47,452 nucleotides of DNA from Patescibacteria group bacterium (GCA_028714475.1 JAQTNC010000006.1:1-47452); one strand, 5' to 3'. Counted from the stretch's first letter, positions 23,603 through 31,628 are shown. Notes: generated by a model not told the origin, from the letters alone. Numbers and translations: made by a program.

Positions 23603-23630
23603 GCCATCAATCAGGAATTCTGGAGGAAAA

Positions 23631-24284
23631 ATGACTCACCGAAAACTTGCGCTCTTTTCACTTGTCGCTACGCTGTTCTTCTGCGGCATCCCTGTCGCCC
23701 AAGCGGCTGACAGCGAAAAGCCATCGGCCTCACACGGTTTTGCCGTGGCTCAATTATCCGGCAACCCAACCTACCAGGATGTGGGCATTTGGGCGGGTTG
23801 GCACAAGCCGCTGGAAGGACGTGTCGGCCTGTACGCCTTCACGGCGATTTCCGCCAAGGACAGCTGGGCCGAAGGCTACGTCGGACCCGTCTGGTACGCC
23901 GGACGGGGTTGGATGCTTTCACCGACCTTCGGCATCGAGACGATGGGCGGTGACGTGCTGACGCGCTACGCCTTCACCGTCGCCAAGGCCTGGCCGACCG
24001 GCGATTTTTCCGCCGCCATCGAGGCCAACCCGCGGGTGCTCACGGGCGACAAGACTGCCGCCTTCATCAACATCTCGTTCTTTCAGGGATTGGCGCGGAA
24101 AGGCATCTTCGCCTTTTCCGCCGGTGCGCGCCTCACCAGCTTCCCTGGCCTCGGTCCGCAAGTCGCGGTGACGCACATGCCGAGCAAGACGACAGCCTTC
24201 GTCACCTGGACGCCGGTGAACCTGCTTTCGCTGGGAGATAGTTACCTCAAGAGCGGCATCGTCGGCGTCACGGCTAGCTTCTAG
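23631..24284 (+). CDS. Exported protein, probable beta-rich, unknown function
   Basis: 217 aa from ATG 23631 (SD TGGAGG); the track start 23574 begins on the promoter. Signal peptide RKLALFSLVATLFFCGIPVAQA. The mature part alternates short aromatic-flanked beta segments (VGIWAGWHKPLEGRVGLYAFTAIS, GYVGPVWYAGRGWMLSPTFG, YLKSGIVGVTASF) and ends in Phe, the style of small beta-barrel proteins. No family is recognised and the window shows no outer-membrane machinery, so the fold is only a suggestion. Single gene. Confidence 0.7.
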   Translation: MTHRKLALFSLVATLFFCGIPVAQAADSEKPSASHGFAVAQLSGNPTYQDVGIWAGWHKPLEGRVGLYAFTAISAKDSWAEGYVGPVWYAGRGWMLSPTFGIETMGGDVLTRYAFTVAKAWPTGDFSAAIEANPRVLTGDKTAAFINISFFQGLARKGIFAFSAGARLTSFPGLGPQVAVTHMPSKTTAFVTWTPVNLLSLGDSYLKSGIVGVTASF

Positions 24285-24378
24285 CTCGCGCGCCGCCAAC
24301 CGCCGCGTCGCGCCGAAAACTCGGCTGACGCTCACCCCGAACTGCTTGCGGCAGGGCGGGGTTTAATGTTTATGAACG

Positions 24379-24407
24379 AAACACCCGACACGTCGGTGCC
24401 GGGCGTT
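24379..24407 (-). terminator. Possible terminator of the ruvB operon
   Basis: Minus strand AACGCCCGgcaccgacgtgtCGGGTGTTTCGTTC. Imperfect stem, about 30 bp beyond the stop at 24436. Confidence 0.4.
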
Positions 24408-24435
24408 AATTTCATTATTGATTGGCTGCCGTACC

Positions 24436-24984
24436 TCACGAATTCGCCTTCACATTATCCCGATGCCTGTCCTCCTCGACCAGATCGAGAATCCGTTCGC
24501 GCACCTTTTCCGCGTGCGGTATCTGCTCGAAGATGAACTTCTCCTGCTCACCGGCCGTCTGGACGAGCACCGTTCCGTAACCGAAGACGAAAGCGACGAT
24601 GCCATGCGAGTCAGAGGTCACGTCCTGGACGCGCGAGATGTCGAGTTCGGAAACCATGCGCGAGAATAGACCGCGCTGTTCGACGTGCACGATGCGTTCC
24701 GTCGTGATGAGGACGTAATCAAGATAGTAATCCGTGAACGTAAGCATCAGGAACAGCCAGTAGCAGAGGTAATAGCCGCTCGCGACAATGGTCAGGACGG
24801 GCTGGATGACCGGATCGGTGAGCCAGACGGGGGCAAAACGGCCGATGGCCACGTAAACGCCGACGGGCATCACCCCAAGGATGAATTGGAAAGTCAGGTC
24901 GCCAACCAAGGAGACGGGGTGCCGACGCATGACGAAAACCACTTTCTCCTCCGGCAGGAATCTCGTGACGTGTTCAAAATTCAT
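24436..24984 (-). CDS. PH-domain (bPH2) membrane protein
   Basis: 182 aa. Starts with a short cytosolic segment (FLPEEKVVFVMRRHPVSLV), two TM helices (about 30-47 and 63-85), then TDYYLDYVLITTERIVHVEQRGLFSRMVSELDISRVQDVTSD, the diagnostic core of bacterial PH domains of the YdbS/YdbT type. Role unknown; often linked to membrane stress or envelope upkeep. Its ATG overlaps the stop of the upstream gene (ATGA), within a three-gene run headed by ruvB. Confidence 0.82.
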   Translation of the reverse strand: MNFEHVTRFLPEEKVVFVMRRHPVSLVGDLTFQFILGVMPVGVYVAIGRFAPVWLTDPVIQPVLTIVASGYYLCYWLFLMLTFTDYYLDYVLITTERIVHVEQRGLFSRMVSELDISRVQDVTSDSHGIVAFVFGYGTVLVQTAGEQEKFIFEQIPHAEKVRERILDLVEEDRHRDNVKANS

Positions 24985-25250
24985 GGTGATGGGGGGCTAA
25001 AACTGATTGAGCCGGCAGACAGGCCTATGTTCAGCGGGTGTTTCCAGTCCGTGTCAACGACCGCGAAATAGGTCGCCCCGAGGATGAAGGCCGTGCCGGC
25101 AAGCCAGAGGGTGACGGCGATGAAGCTGGCCCGCGTCGTCGCGCCGTAACGCACGAAATGCATCATGGCGAAGATACCGACGCCGAAAACGCCAACGATG
25201 AGGGCGAAGTACGGTAGGAGAATGAGACCGATGGGAAAGGCTATGTTCAT
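24981..25250 (-). CDS. Small two-TM membrane protein, unknown function
   Basis: 89 aa. One hydrophobic N-terminal helix (GLILLPYFALIVGVFGVGIFAMMHF), a short basic loop (RYGATTRAS) and a second helix (FIAVTLWLAGTAFILGATYFAVV), then a polar tail. Translationally coupled to the PH-domain gene by ATGA, so the two products may work together in the membrane. Family not recognised. Confidence 0.65.
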   Translation of the reverse strand: MNIAFPIGLILLPYFALIVGVFGVGIFAMMHFVRYGATTRASFIAVTLWLAGTAFILGATYFAVVDTDWKHPLNIGLSAGSISFSPPSP

Positions 25251-25261
25251 GGTTGGTTGAA

Positions 25262-26314
25262 TTAGTCGGCTTCTTCTTGTCCGTCCGCCGGGCGCGACGG
25301 AGGCTGTAAGTCAAGGTGACGGTATGCATGCTCGGTCACGACGCGGCCGCGCGGGGTGCGGGCGATAAAACCGAGCTGAATGAGGAACGGCTCATGGACG
25401 AGCTCGATGGTCTCGACTTCCTCGGAGGTCGCGGCGGCGATGGTCTGCAGGCCGACCGGCCCGCCGCTGAACTTGCCGATGATGGTGGTAAGGATGTGGC
25501 GGTCGGTGCGGTCGAGGCCGTGCATGTCGATCTCGAGCATTTTCAAGGCCGCTTCGGCGGACGCGGCATCAATCACGCCGTCCGCGCGCACGTCAGCGTA
25601 GTCGCGGACGCGCTTGAGCAAGCGGTTGGCGATGCGCGGCGTGCCGCGGGCACGGCTGGCGATGATGGCGGCCGCGTCATCCGGCAAATCCACTTTGAGA
25701 AGGCGCGCACTGCGGCGCAGGACGGCCGCCAACTCATCCGGCGCGTAGTATTCGAAATGATAGGTCGCGCCGAAGCGGTCGCGGAGCGGCGCGGAAATGA
25801 GTGAGAGCCGCGTCGTCGCGCCGATGAGGGTGAAACGCGGCAGGTCAAGGCGCACGGTGCGCGCCGATGGCCCCTTGCCGATGACGATGTCGAGGGCAAA
25901 CTCCTCCATCGCCGGGTAGAGTACCTCCTCGACAATCTTGTTGAGGCGGTGAATTTCGTCCACGAACAGAATGTCGCCCGGTTCCAAATTGGTGAGAATG
26001 GAGGCGATGTCGCCGACGCGCTCGAGCGCTGGACCGGAGGTGGTGCGGATGCGCACGCCCATCTCCTCGGCGATGATGTGCGCGAGGGTAGTCTTGCCGA
26101 GGCCGGGCGAGCCGTAGAGCATGACGTGCTCGATGGGCTCATTGCGGCGACGCGCGGCCTCGAGAAGGATGCCGAGGTTCTCCCGCAGTTTCGCCTGGCC
26201 GACGAACTCATGAAGGCGCTTCGGCCGCAGCGAAACGTCAAAGGCCTGCTCGTCATGTTCGACGTGCGGTTCCAGCAGATTTTCGGCTTCGTTAAGCGGT
26301 TCGTTGGGAGCCAT
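25262..26314 (-). CDS. ruvB: Holliday junction branch migration ATPase RuvB
   Basis: 350 aa, the usual length. [23 protein letters not shown], Walker [16 protein letters not shown], Walker [27 protein letters not shown], sensor [20 protein letters not shown] and the winged-helix tail ([27 protein letters not shown]) are all present. Hexameric motor that drives branch migration with RuvA at Holliday junctions. An SD GGAGGTG precedes the ATG. No ruvA or ruvC is adjacent; two small membrane protein genes follow in the same direction. Confidence 0.97.
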   Translation of the reverse strand: MAPNEPLNEAENLLEPHVEHDEQAFDVSLRPKRLHEFVGQAKLRENLGILLEAARRRNEPIEHVMLYGSPGLGKTTLAHIIAEEMGVRIRTTSGPALERVGDIASILTNLEPGDILFVDEIHRLNKIVEEVLYPAMEEFALDIVIGKGPSARTVRLDLPRFTLIGATTRLSLISAPLRDRFGATYHFEYYAPDELAAVLRRSARLLKVDLPDDAAAIIASRARGTPRIANRLLKRVRDYADVRADGVIDAASAEAALKMLEIDMHGLDRTDRHILTTIIGKFSGGPVGLQTIAAATSEEVETIELVHEPFLIQLGFIARTPRGRVVTEHAYRHLDLQPPSRPADGQEEAD

Positions 26315-26383
26315 AGGTACACCTCCATCTTAGCCTAAACTGGCGGAATTGGACAGGTATGGGCGATGACGCAAAACAAAAAA

Positions 26384-26408
26384 GGCCGCCCAAGTAAGCA
26401 GGGTGGCC
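26384..26408 (-). terminator. Terminator of CxC-family gene 1
   Basis: GGCCACCC-tgcttactt-GGGCGGCC followed by TTTTTTGTTTTG on the minus strand. Confidence 0.75.
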
Positions 26409-26463
26409 TCGCCGGAATTGAGCCGGGGCAGGACGAGCGACCGAAAGTTTGGTGTCGCTGGCG

Positions 26464-26850
26464 TCACGGACTCGGACGGCGCGAACAGCTCGCGCGGGGC
26501 CGATCTCTCTGCCAGCAGTCGCAGTTCCTGATTTCGTCGTCAGCACGTCTGGAGGAGCGCTTCTCAGACGAACAGTCACAGAACGCGATCCTGTCGCCGG
26601 CTTCCTCCACGATGACGCGATACACGTCTTCCCCGGAGAAAACGCCGATCGTCCTCACGACCTTGACGTCACTTGGGTTGCCATCAGCGGAGACGTTCAG
26701 GTGCTTCATGGCCACGACCCGCGCAGCTGACTCCAGGCGACTCTGGATTTGAGACCGTTCGTCTCCCAGATACCACGTCATGGCCACAAATGCCGCCAAA
26801 GACAGCACGCCCACCAACAACCGGAAGGGGCGAGAATTTACTATACGCAT
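26464..26850 (-). CDS. Membrane-anchored CxC-CxC small protein (family member 1)
   Basis: 128 aa; SD AGGAGG before the ATG. One N-terminal TM helix (FRLLVGVLSLAAFVAMTWYLG), then about 60 residues probably outside the membrane and the shared Cys signature FCDCSSEK...RNCDCWQR (CxC-X16-CxC-W). The tail is Arg-rich (RDRPRASCSRRPSP). It belongs to an unrecognised group of five neighbours (26464-29081) that share only the Cys signature, an N-terminal anchor and size. Two CxC pairs suggest metal binding or disulfide exchange outside the cell; that is inference. Confidence 0.7.
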   Translation of the reverse strand: MRIVNSRPFRLLVGVLSLAAFVAMTWYLGDERSQIQSRLESAARVVAMKHLNVSADGNPSDVKVVRTIGVFSGEDVYRVIVEEAGDRIAFCDCSSEKRSSRRADDEIRNCDCWQRDRPRASCSRRPSP

Positions 26851-26895
26851 GCGCTCCTCCTTTCGTTCCTGAATCTCTTGTTGAGCGCTAAGGAC

Positions 26896-26923
26896 AGCTT
26901 AGCCATCTTGAGAACAATGTCAA
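26896..26923 (-). promoter_or_regulatory. Promoter of CxC-family gene 1
   Basis: Minus strand TTGACA, 16-nt spacer, TAAGCT. Confidence 0.65.
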
Positions 26924-26965
26924 GCCCGACCAACCGGATGGGCTCTAATCCCATGAAAACACAAA

Positions 26966-26988
26966 GCCACCGTCCGGAGAACGGTGGC
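26966..26988 (-). terminator. Terminator of CxC-family gene 2
   Basis: GCCACCGT-tctccgg-ACGGTGGC then TTTGTGTTTTC on the minus strand. Confidence 0.75.
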
Positions 26989-27022
26989 GCGGGCCGCGAT
27001 GACGGTCCGGCAAGAATGCCGA

Positions 27023-27349
27023 TCACTCGTCTCCGCAGGCGCAGATTTCGTCGGGCTGGGCCAAGACCTTGGCGTCGCAAAGGCAAACGACGTGAACGCG
27101 ACGGCCGCGCCCCTCGGCGGACGGCTGGTTGGCGGCGAAGTCGACACGAACGACGGCCGGCTTGCCTTCGGGAAGAAACGTCTTGACGCCTTGAGCGACG
27201 AGATCGGTATAGCCGACGAACAGCAACTCCGCTTGGGCGCGGTCGAGTGCCGCGAGCTCATTCGAGTTGCCGCTGGACCTGTGTTTGAGGGCGTAGAAGA
27301 GCAAGGCAGCGGCAATGAGGGAAAGGACAGTGAGTGCTCGGTATTTCAT
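27023..27349 (-). CDS. Membrane-anchored CxC-CxC small protein (family member 2)
   Basis: 108 aa; SD AGGAGG. N-terminal helix YRALTVLSLIAAALLFYAL, then an Ala/Glu helix (ELAALDRAQAELLF), the shared VGYTDLV, a beta-rich part (KPAVVRVDFAANQPS) and the terminal VCLCDAKVLAQPDEICACGDE (CxC-X11-CxC). The GYTDLV segment is also in member 3, direct evidence of common ancestry. Function unknown. Confidence 0.72.
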   Translation of the reverse strand: MKYRALTVLSLIAAALLFYALKHRSSGNSNELAALDRAQAELLFVGYTDLVAQGVKTFLPEGKPAVVRVDFAANQPSAEGRGRRVHVVCLCDAKVLAQPDEICACGDE

Positions 27350-27379
27350 GTAGAATCCTCCTAGACAAACCGACAGCCA

Positions 27380-27408
27380 AGCTAATCATTGTTTCCGGCG
27401 GCTGTCAA
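27380..27408 (-). promoter_or_regulatory. Promoter of CxC-family gene 2
   Basis: Minus strand TTGACA, 17-nt spacer, TTAGCT (weak -10). Confidence 0.5.
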
Positions 27409-27471
27409 GGGCCATCAACGTGAATGAGGATTCTTCGGCCTGGCGCCTCGGGGGTGCTTGATGGAAACAAA

Positions 27472-27500
27472 CAAAAAGCCGGTCGGAAGCCCGACGCGGC
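27472..27500 (-). terminator. Terminator of CxC-family gene 3
   Basis: Minus strand GCCGcGTCGGgcttCCGACcGGCTTTTTGTTTG. Nearly the same sequence follows members 4 and 5. Confidence 0.75.
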
Positions 27501-27522
27501 ATGATTTGCCAGCGGGATCGAA

Positions 27523-27951
27523 TCACTCGACCCGTTCCCAACAGGCACAGTTGGCCAGAGGATTGTCCACGTCCGGCTCACAACAGTCGCAAACCAAGGT
27601 GACTCGGCTTGAGCCGGGAATTGGCTGTCGCACGCTCGCGAAAACGCGGTAATCGGTGGCGCCACAGAGGTGGTTAGGAATGACCTCGCTGCCGATGTTC
27701 ACCAGATCGGTGTAACCGGCCTCCTGCATCTGTCGCGCGGCCTTGTTCCTGGCGAAAAGCTCCAGCCGCTCATCCTTGGCTTCTTGGTCGGCGACGCCGG
27801 AAATGTTGCGCAGGAACATGGCGACGCCAGCTAAACCGATGAGGGCCAACGCGGCCCAGAACAGCCATCGAACCAACGTCATCCCGCCTTTCGGCTGCTT
27901 GTCCTTGCCCTGTTGGCCCGGTACCGCTTCCCGACCCGTATGAAGTGCCAT
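27523..27951 (-). CDS. Membrane-anchored CxC-CxC small protein (family member 3)
   Basis: 142 aa; SD AAGGAG. A hydrophilic, Lys/Gln-rich N-terminus of about 25 residues is followed by a TM helix (LVRWLFWAALALIGLAGVAMFL), a charged helix, ARQMQEAGYTDLVNIGSE, a beta-rich middle with one Cys (NHLCGATDYRVFASVRQ) and the terminal VCDCCEPDVDNPLANCACWERVE (CxCC, CxC-X11-CxC-W). Shares AGYTDLV with member 2 and CACWERV with member 4. Predicted to face outward; function unknown. Confidence 0.75.
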   Translation of the reverse strand: MALHTGREAVPGQQGKDKQPKGGMTLVRWLFWAALALIGLAGVAMFLRNISGVADQEAKDERLELFARNKAARQMQEAGYTDLVNIGSEVIPNHLCGATDYRVFASVRQPIPGSSRVTLVCDCCEPDVDNPLANCACWERVE

Positions 27952-27985
27952 GACTCATGCTCCTTGCTGGATGTTTGGCGGTTTT

Positions 27986-28013
27986 AGGTTAACAGAACCC
28001 CTAACCAAGTCAA
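27986..28013 (-). promoter_or_regulatory. Promoter of CxC-family gene 3
   Basis: Minus strand TTGACT, 16-nt spacer, TAACCT. Confidence 0.6.
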
Positions 28014-28059
28014 GACAACCGAAGCTACAATTATGCGACGAGATTCCAGGATGATAAAC

Positions 28060-28087
28060 AAAAGCCGGCCGGAGAACCCGACGCGGC
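28060..28087 (-). terminator. Terminator of CxC-family gene 4
   Basis: Minus strand GCCGcGTCGGGttctCCGGCcGGCTTTTGTTTATC, a near copy of the one at 27472-27500. Confidence 0.7.
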
Positions 28088-28111
28088 AGAGCCGTGGCGA
28101 AACCACGGGAA

Positions 28112-28504
28112 CTATTTGATCACTCTTTCCCAACAAGCACACGGCTTGGTGTCGTCGGACAACTCGGCCGTGAGGCAGTCGCACTCTGTCACCGCGCCTT
28201 CGCTGACCACACGATAGCTTTGCGGGTGACTCTGACACGGCGGATAAACAAACACCCTGCCCGAAGCGAACTCGTAGCCCGCCTGCTGCATCTGCCGCCT
28301 TGCCTTGGTTACAGCGGCCTTCGACTGAAGGTCGCTGGAGACAGACGACCAAATACCGCTGACGATGACGAAAATCATGACGGCCACCGTAGCTACGAAA
28401 AGAATTCCGATGATTTTCGCAGCCCCCATCAGCCAAGATAGCGGCCTGATGTTGCTTTCGCTTGGCCAAGGTTCAACCGACCGATTACGAAGACTAGTGA
28501 ACAT
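28112..28504 (-). CDS. Membrane-anchored CxC-CxC small protein (family member 4)
   Basis: 130 aa; SD GAGGAG. Polar N-terminus of about 25 residues, TM helix (GAAKIIGILFVATVAVMIFVIVSGIW), then ARRQMQQAGYEFASGRVFVYPPCQ, a beta segment (SYRVVSEGAV) and the terminal ECDCLTAELSDDTKPCACWERVIK (CxC-X11-CxC-W). Closest to member 3 by the (R)RQMQxAGY and CACWERV blocks. Function unknown. Confidence 0.75.
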   Translation of the reverse strand: MFTSLRNRSVEPWPSESNIRPLSWLMGAAKIIGILFVATVAVMIFVIVSGIWSSVSSDLQSKAAVTKARRQMQQAGYEFASGRVFVYPPCQSHPQSYRVVSEGAVTECDCLTAELSDDTKPCACWERVIK

Positions 28505-28543
28505 GGCGACTCCTCTCCCCCGCCGACTGCGGAAGACGGGGTA

Positions 28544-28572
28544 TTCTTAGCAACATCGGGAAGAACAATCAA
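28544..28572 (-). promoter_or_regulatory. Promoter of CxC-family gene 4
   Basis: Minus strand TTGATT, 17-nt spacer, TAAGAA. Confidence 0.5.
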
Positions 28573-28616
28573 GGCCTCATTATCGACAATCGATAATCCC
28601 TGGCAAAACGCCCAAA

Positions 28617-28655
28617 AACAAAACGCCGGCCGGAAGGGTCCGGGACGCGGCGTCA
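28617..28655 (-). terminator. Terminator of CxC-family gene 5
   Basis: Minus strand ACGCCGcgTCCCGGacccttCCGGccGGCGTTTTGTTTTTGG, related in sequence to those of members 3 and 4. Confidence 0.7.
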
Positions 28656-28715
28656 GGCTGGTCTCGCGCCGGCAGGGGTCACATGATGCGGGGAGAAAGG
28701 GGATCACCCCTGTAT

Positions 28716-29081
28716 TCACCACACATGCAACTGGCGGCGGTGGTAATGCTGCATTTGCAGTTCATTGCACGTGCAACTGGCGGCGGTGGTAATGCTGCAT
28801 TTGCAGTTCATTTTGGCCGTGCGGGTATAGCCGCCCTCGCCCAAGGACCGCACTGTCTTGGTCACCGGAACCAGGACGAAGACCGTTACCGAGTTGGTGT
28901 CTGGGTCGATGGAGCCAAAGGCCTTGGGCTCCTCATTGAGGGTGTAGCCTTTGCTTTGGAGCTGCTGCTTCACCTCGGTCGTGGCGGCAGCCTCCTCCCG
29001 GCTGAAGTCCGATTTGGGGTTGCGACAGCCGATGGCCAAGAAACCGGCGACCAATAAAAGAACGGACAATCTGAATTTCAT
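28716..29081 (-). CDS. CxC-CxC lipoprotein (family member 5), 3' end altered by duplication
   Basis: 121 aa; SD AGGAGA. Lipoprotein signal LSVLLLVAGFLAIGC, so anchored by lipid rather than a TM helix. Then VKQQLQSKGYTLNEE (compare QMQxAGY in members 3 and 4), beta segments (SVTVFVLVPVT) and KMNCKCSITTAASCTCNEL (CxC-X7-CxC). The tail QMQHYHRRQLHVW is encoded by a 46-bp tandem duplication read out of frame. Without the duplication the first frame would run SCMCGEYRGDPLSPRIM, still giving CxC-X7-CxC. Function unknown. Confidence 0.75.
   Translation of the reverse strand: MKFRLSVLLLVAGFLAIGCRNPKSDFSREEAAATTEVKQQLQSKGYTLNEEPKAFGSIDPDTNSVTVFVLVPVTKTVRSLGEGGYTRTAKMNCKCSITTAASCTCNELQMQHYHRRQLHVW
28726..28812. 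repeat. 46-bp tandem duplication at the 3' end of CxC gene 5
   Basis: The 41-bp stretch TGCAACTGGCGGCGGTGGTA... at 28726-28766 is repeated exactly at 28772-28812. The 46-bp period is not a multiple of three, so the second copy is translated in another frame. Confidence 0.95.
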
Positions 29082-29111
29082 CTGGATTCTCCTGAGTCGA
29101 ATGGCGCCTCG

Positions 29112-29140
29112 ACATTAGCAGGTTACCTCAAAAACGTCAA
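29112..29140 (-). promoter_or_regulatory. Promoter of CxC-family gene 5
   Basis: Minus strand TTGACG, 17-nt spacer, TAATGT. Confidence 0.65.
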
Positions 29141-29210
29141 GAGTCGATGTCGGGATGCATGAAACTTAAGAGGTTGCTTGACCGCAGGTGCCTCTAGCCG
29201 AAAAAACAGG

Positions 29211-29216
29211 TAAAAT
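29211..29216 (+). promoter_or_regulatory. -10 box 6 nt before the DUF2079 ATG
   Basis: TAAAAT followed by TCCGCC and the ATG at 29223; no SD. Suggests leaderless transcription. Confidence 0.45.
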
Positions 29217-29222
29217 TCCGCC

Positions 29223-31202
29223 ATGGACTTGATACTGAACAAAACCAAGGCTTGGCTGGAACGACACGGCGCGCGGCTGACGCTGGCGGCGATGCTTTTG
29301 TATGTCGTCGTGCTATCCGCCGCTTGCCTCCGCAAGTACGCCCTGCTCGGCTACAACGGTATTGACCTTGCCTACTTCAACCAGGCCTTCTGGAACTTCC
29401 TGCACGGCCGGTGGTTCACCGTTTCCATCCACCCGCACCTCACGTTGGGCGACCACGCGGAACTGCTGATGCCGCTGCTTGTCCCGTTCTATGCGCTCTG
29501 GTCCGACCCGCGGATGTTGCTCGTGTTGCAGACGGTCGCCTTGGCTGCCGCCGCTTGGCCGCTTTACCACTTGGCGCGGCGTCGGCTCGGCCGCACGGCT
29601 GACGGCCAATACGCCTGGCTCGCCCCGCTCGTCGCGCTCGCCTACCTCGCCTGCCCGTTCACGCAGAGCGCCAACCTCTACGAGTTCCATATCCTGCCGT
29701 TCGCTCTGCCGTTCCTGTTCTGGATGCTGCTCGAATACAATCGTGGCCGACGAGGATGGTTTATTGTGGCCGCCGTCTTGGCACTCATGGCACGAGAGGA
29801 CGTCGCGCTCGTCGTGGCGGCCGTCGGACTGTTTGCCTGGATTGAACGTCGCGAGAAATTCTGGCGCTGGGCGCCGGCGCTCCTAGCCGCGTTCTGGTTC
29901 ATCGCGGACATGAAGCTCATCAGCCTGTTCGCCCCCGCCCACGACTACAAGTTCGCCGTCTATTATTCCTGGCTCGGCGCGACGCCGACGGAGGCGGTCG
30001 CAAATGCCGTCCTTCATCCGCTCCGCCTCATCGCCCATGTCTTCTCGCTCGGCAATCTGGAAATGTTGCTCGGCCTCGGCGTCGTCGTCGGCTTTTTGCC
30101 AATCTTCGCGCCAGCCGCGCTCGTGCTCGCGGTTGCGCCGCTCGCCGAATTCGTCCTTGGTGCTGCGGGCGGCGGCGAACTGGTCTTGCGCACGCATTAC
30201 GTGACGCTTTTCCTACCAGCGATTTTTCTGGCAGCCGCCGACGGTTTGCCGCGCTTCCTGAAATGGACCGAGGGGCGTTTCAAAAGCAAAACCGAACGCG
30301 ACGCGTCTCGATTGGCCTTAGTCGCAACCGTAATCGGAGCCGTTCTGATGCTGGAGCCACTGACAACTGGCGTCGTAAAACTCGTCAGCCCCGACGAGAC
30401 AACCCTCTCTCGCGCCAGCTCCGCACGCGCTTTGGCCAAACTCGTTCCGCCCGATGCCTCCATCGCCGCGAGTGACGCCCTCCTGCCGCTGTTCTCCTCG
30501 CGGGAGAACCTGTACGCCCTGCATTACCAGTTCCTCGGCGTGACGCAATTTGCGCTCTCGCCTTACGCCGTGCCAACGGACACGCGCTTCGTCGCCGCTG
30601 ACGGGGCTGATCTCATCAATTACGAAAACCGTTTCCTGACGACTGACTGGACGAAAGACCATTACGCCGGCGGGTATGCCAGGCTCCGTTCCGTCGCCGG
30701 CCAGCCAACCTATTGGCGCGACGGTTTCCTCCTTTTCGACCGCCTCGGCACAAAACCGACGGGCCTGTCGGTGCAGCCCACAGACACGATTTTTGCCGAC
30801 GGTTTGCTGCTCATCGGCGCCTCGGCCACGATTGAGGCGGATGAGAGCGGCCGTCAGAACCTGCGCCTCGATACGGTTTGGGCCGCGGAAAACAAAGTGA
30901 AGGAAGATTGGCTCATGCGCTTGATTGTCCGCGATGCCGATAACAAAACCGTCTTCGATCGCGCTTACCCGTTCGCGAACGGCCTCGTCGCCTCCTCCGA
31001 ACTGGCGCCGTCCTCCCCCGCCATCGCCGGCGAGATTATCCAACCACTCCCCCGCCTCGCCCCTGGTAAATACCTGCCCGTCATTTCCCTCGAACGCCAA
31101 ACGGCGCATCTGGAACTCGACGCTCTCGGCACGTCGCAACGCATCGTCACTGAATCAAAAAACGGCGGGGAGTTTGTCCTGCCGGCTTTCGATGCCCATT
31201 AG
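29223..31202 (+). CDS. DUF2079 multi-pass membrane protein (GT-C-like)
   Basis: 659 aa. About ten TM helices occupy the first 390 residues, and the last 260 form an extracytoplasmic domain. The first loop (YALLGYNGIDLAYFNQAFWNFLHGRWF, then HPHLTLGDHAELLMPLLVPFY) is the DUF2079 hallmark; this family is distantly related to GT-C glycosyltransferases, and its loop acidic residues (GIDLAYF, GDHAE) may be catalytic. The C-terminal part has a beta-sandwich look (TVWAAENKVKEDWLMRLIVRDADNKTVFDRAY). Likely uses a lipid-linked sugar; acceptor unknown. Confidence 0.88.
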   Translation: MDLILNKTKAWLERHGARLTLAAMLLYVVVLSAACLRKYALLGYNGIDLAYFNQAFWNFLHGRWFTVSIHPHLTLGDHAELLMPLLVPFYALWSDPRMLLVLQTVALAAAAWPLYHLARRRLGRTADGQYAWLAPLVALAYLACPFTQSANLYEFHILPFALPFLFWMLLEYNRGRRGWFIVAAVLALMAREDVALVVAAVGLFAWIERREKFWRWAPALLAAFWFIADMKLISLFAPAHDYKFAVYYSWLGATPTEAVANAVLHPLRLIAHVFSLGNLEMLLGLGVVVGFLPIFAPAALVLAVAPLAEFVLGAAGGGELVLRTHYVTLFLPAIFLAAADGLPRFLKWTEGRFKSKTERDASRLALVATVIGAVLMLEPLTTGVVKLVSPDETTLSRASSARALAKLVPPDASIAASDALLPLFSSRENLYALHYQFLGVTQFALSPYAVPTDTRFVAADGADLINYENRFLTTDWTKDHYAGGYARLRSVAGQPTYWRDGFLLFDRLGTKPTGLSVQPTDTIFADGLLLIGASATIEADESGRQNLRLDTVWAAENKVKEDWLMRLIVRDADNKTVFDRAYPFANGLVASSELAPSSPAIAGEIIQPLPRLAPGKYLPVISLERQTAHLELDALGTSQRIVTESKNGGEFVLPAFDAH

Positions 31203-31265
31203 TGCTGATCTATCGCGCCGTTTCCCCAAAGTGCCCGACACCTTTCATTACATCTTTTTGCCAGC

Positions 31266-31294
31266 TTGTCATCTCGTCCGCTTGAGCCTAAAAT
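31266..31294 (+). promoter_or_regulatory. Promoter of small acidic protein gene 31322
   Basis: TTGTCA, 17-nt spacer, TAAAAT. Confidence 0.65.
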
Positions 31295-31321
31295 AGACGG
31301 GTTCTCTTTGAGGAGGCACAA

Positions 31322-31552
31322 ATGGACCAAAAAACAGGCGATGAAAGACTTCGGTCTGACACGACAGCCACAACCAGCGAGGTCAAAACTGAAACTCCGG
31401 CGTGCCGGAATGACCCAAGTAGGGTTCCGCCACATCCGCAAAAACATGAGGAACCCCACTGGAAGGAAGTCGTCTACGAAGGAGAGACCGACAGTCTGAC
31501 CGCTGAAGCCAGGCGCCGCCGACTGGAAGAAGAATACGGCTTCGACGACTGA
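31322..31552 (+). CDS. Small charged protein, unknown function
   Basis: 76 aa; SD GAGGAGG 6 nt before the ATG and a good promoter upstream, so I take it as real despite its size. No TM or signal. The sequence is disordered (TTATTSEVKTETPACRNDPSRVPPHPQKHEEP) and ends with a short helix, SLTAEARRRRLEEEYGFDD. Not recognised. A strong terminator follows at 31600. Confidence 0.65.
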   Translation: MDQKTGDERLRSDTTATTSEVKTETPACRNDPSRVPPHPQKHEEPHWKEVVYEGETDSLTAEARRRRLEEEYGFDD

Positions 31553-31599
31553 TCGGCGGTCTCTACCAGGGCGAGCCATTCGCTCCTGCTCCCTCATGT

Positions 31600-31628
31600 C
31601 AAGCGGCTCCCGCTGCCGGGAGCCGCTT
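31600..31628. terminator. Terminator, bidirectional position
   Basis: AAGCGGCTCCCG-ctgc-CGGGAGCCGCTTTATATT, 12-bp stem, between convergent genes. Confidence 0.85.

Noticed and set aside
26464-29081. Five CxC genes as pseudogene fragments of one larger gene
   Set aside because: Each has its own promoter, SD, anchor and stop, and the same domain order; they are repeated complete genes rather than fragments.
31266-31499. 77-aa ORF overlapping the small acidic protein in another frame
   Set aside because: Its start falls on the -35 box, and the frame 31322-31552 has the SD and correct spacing.
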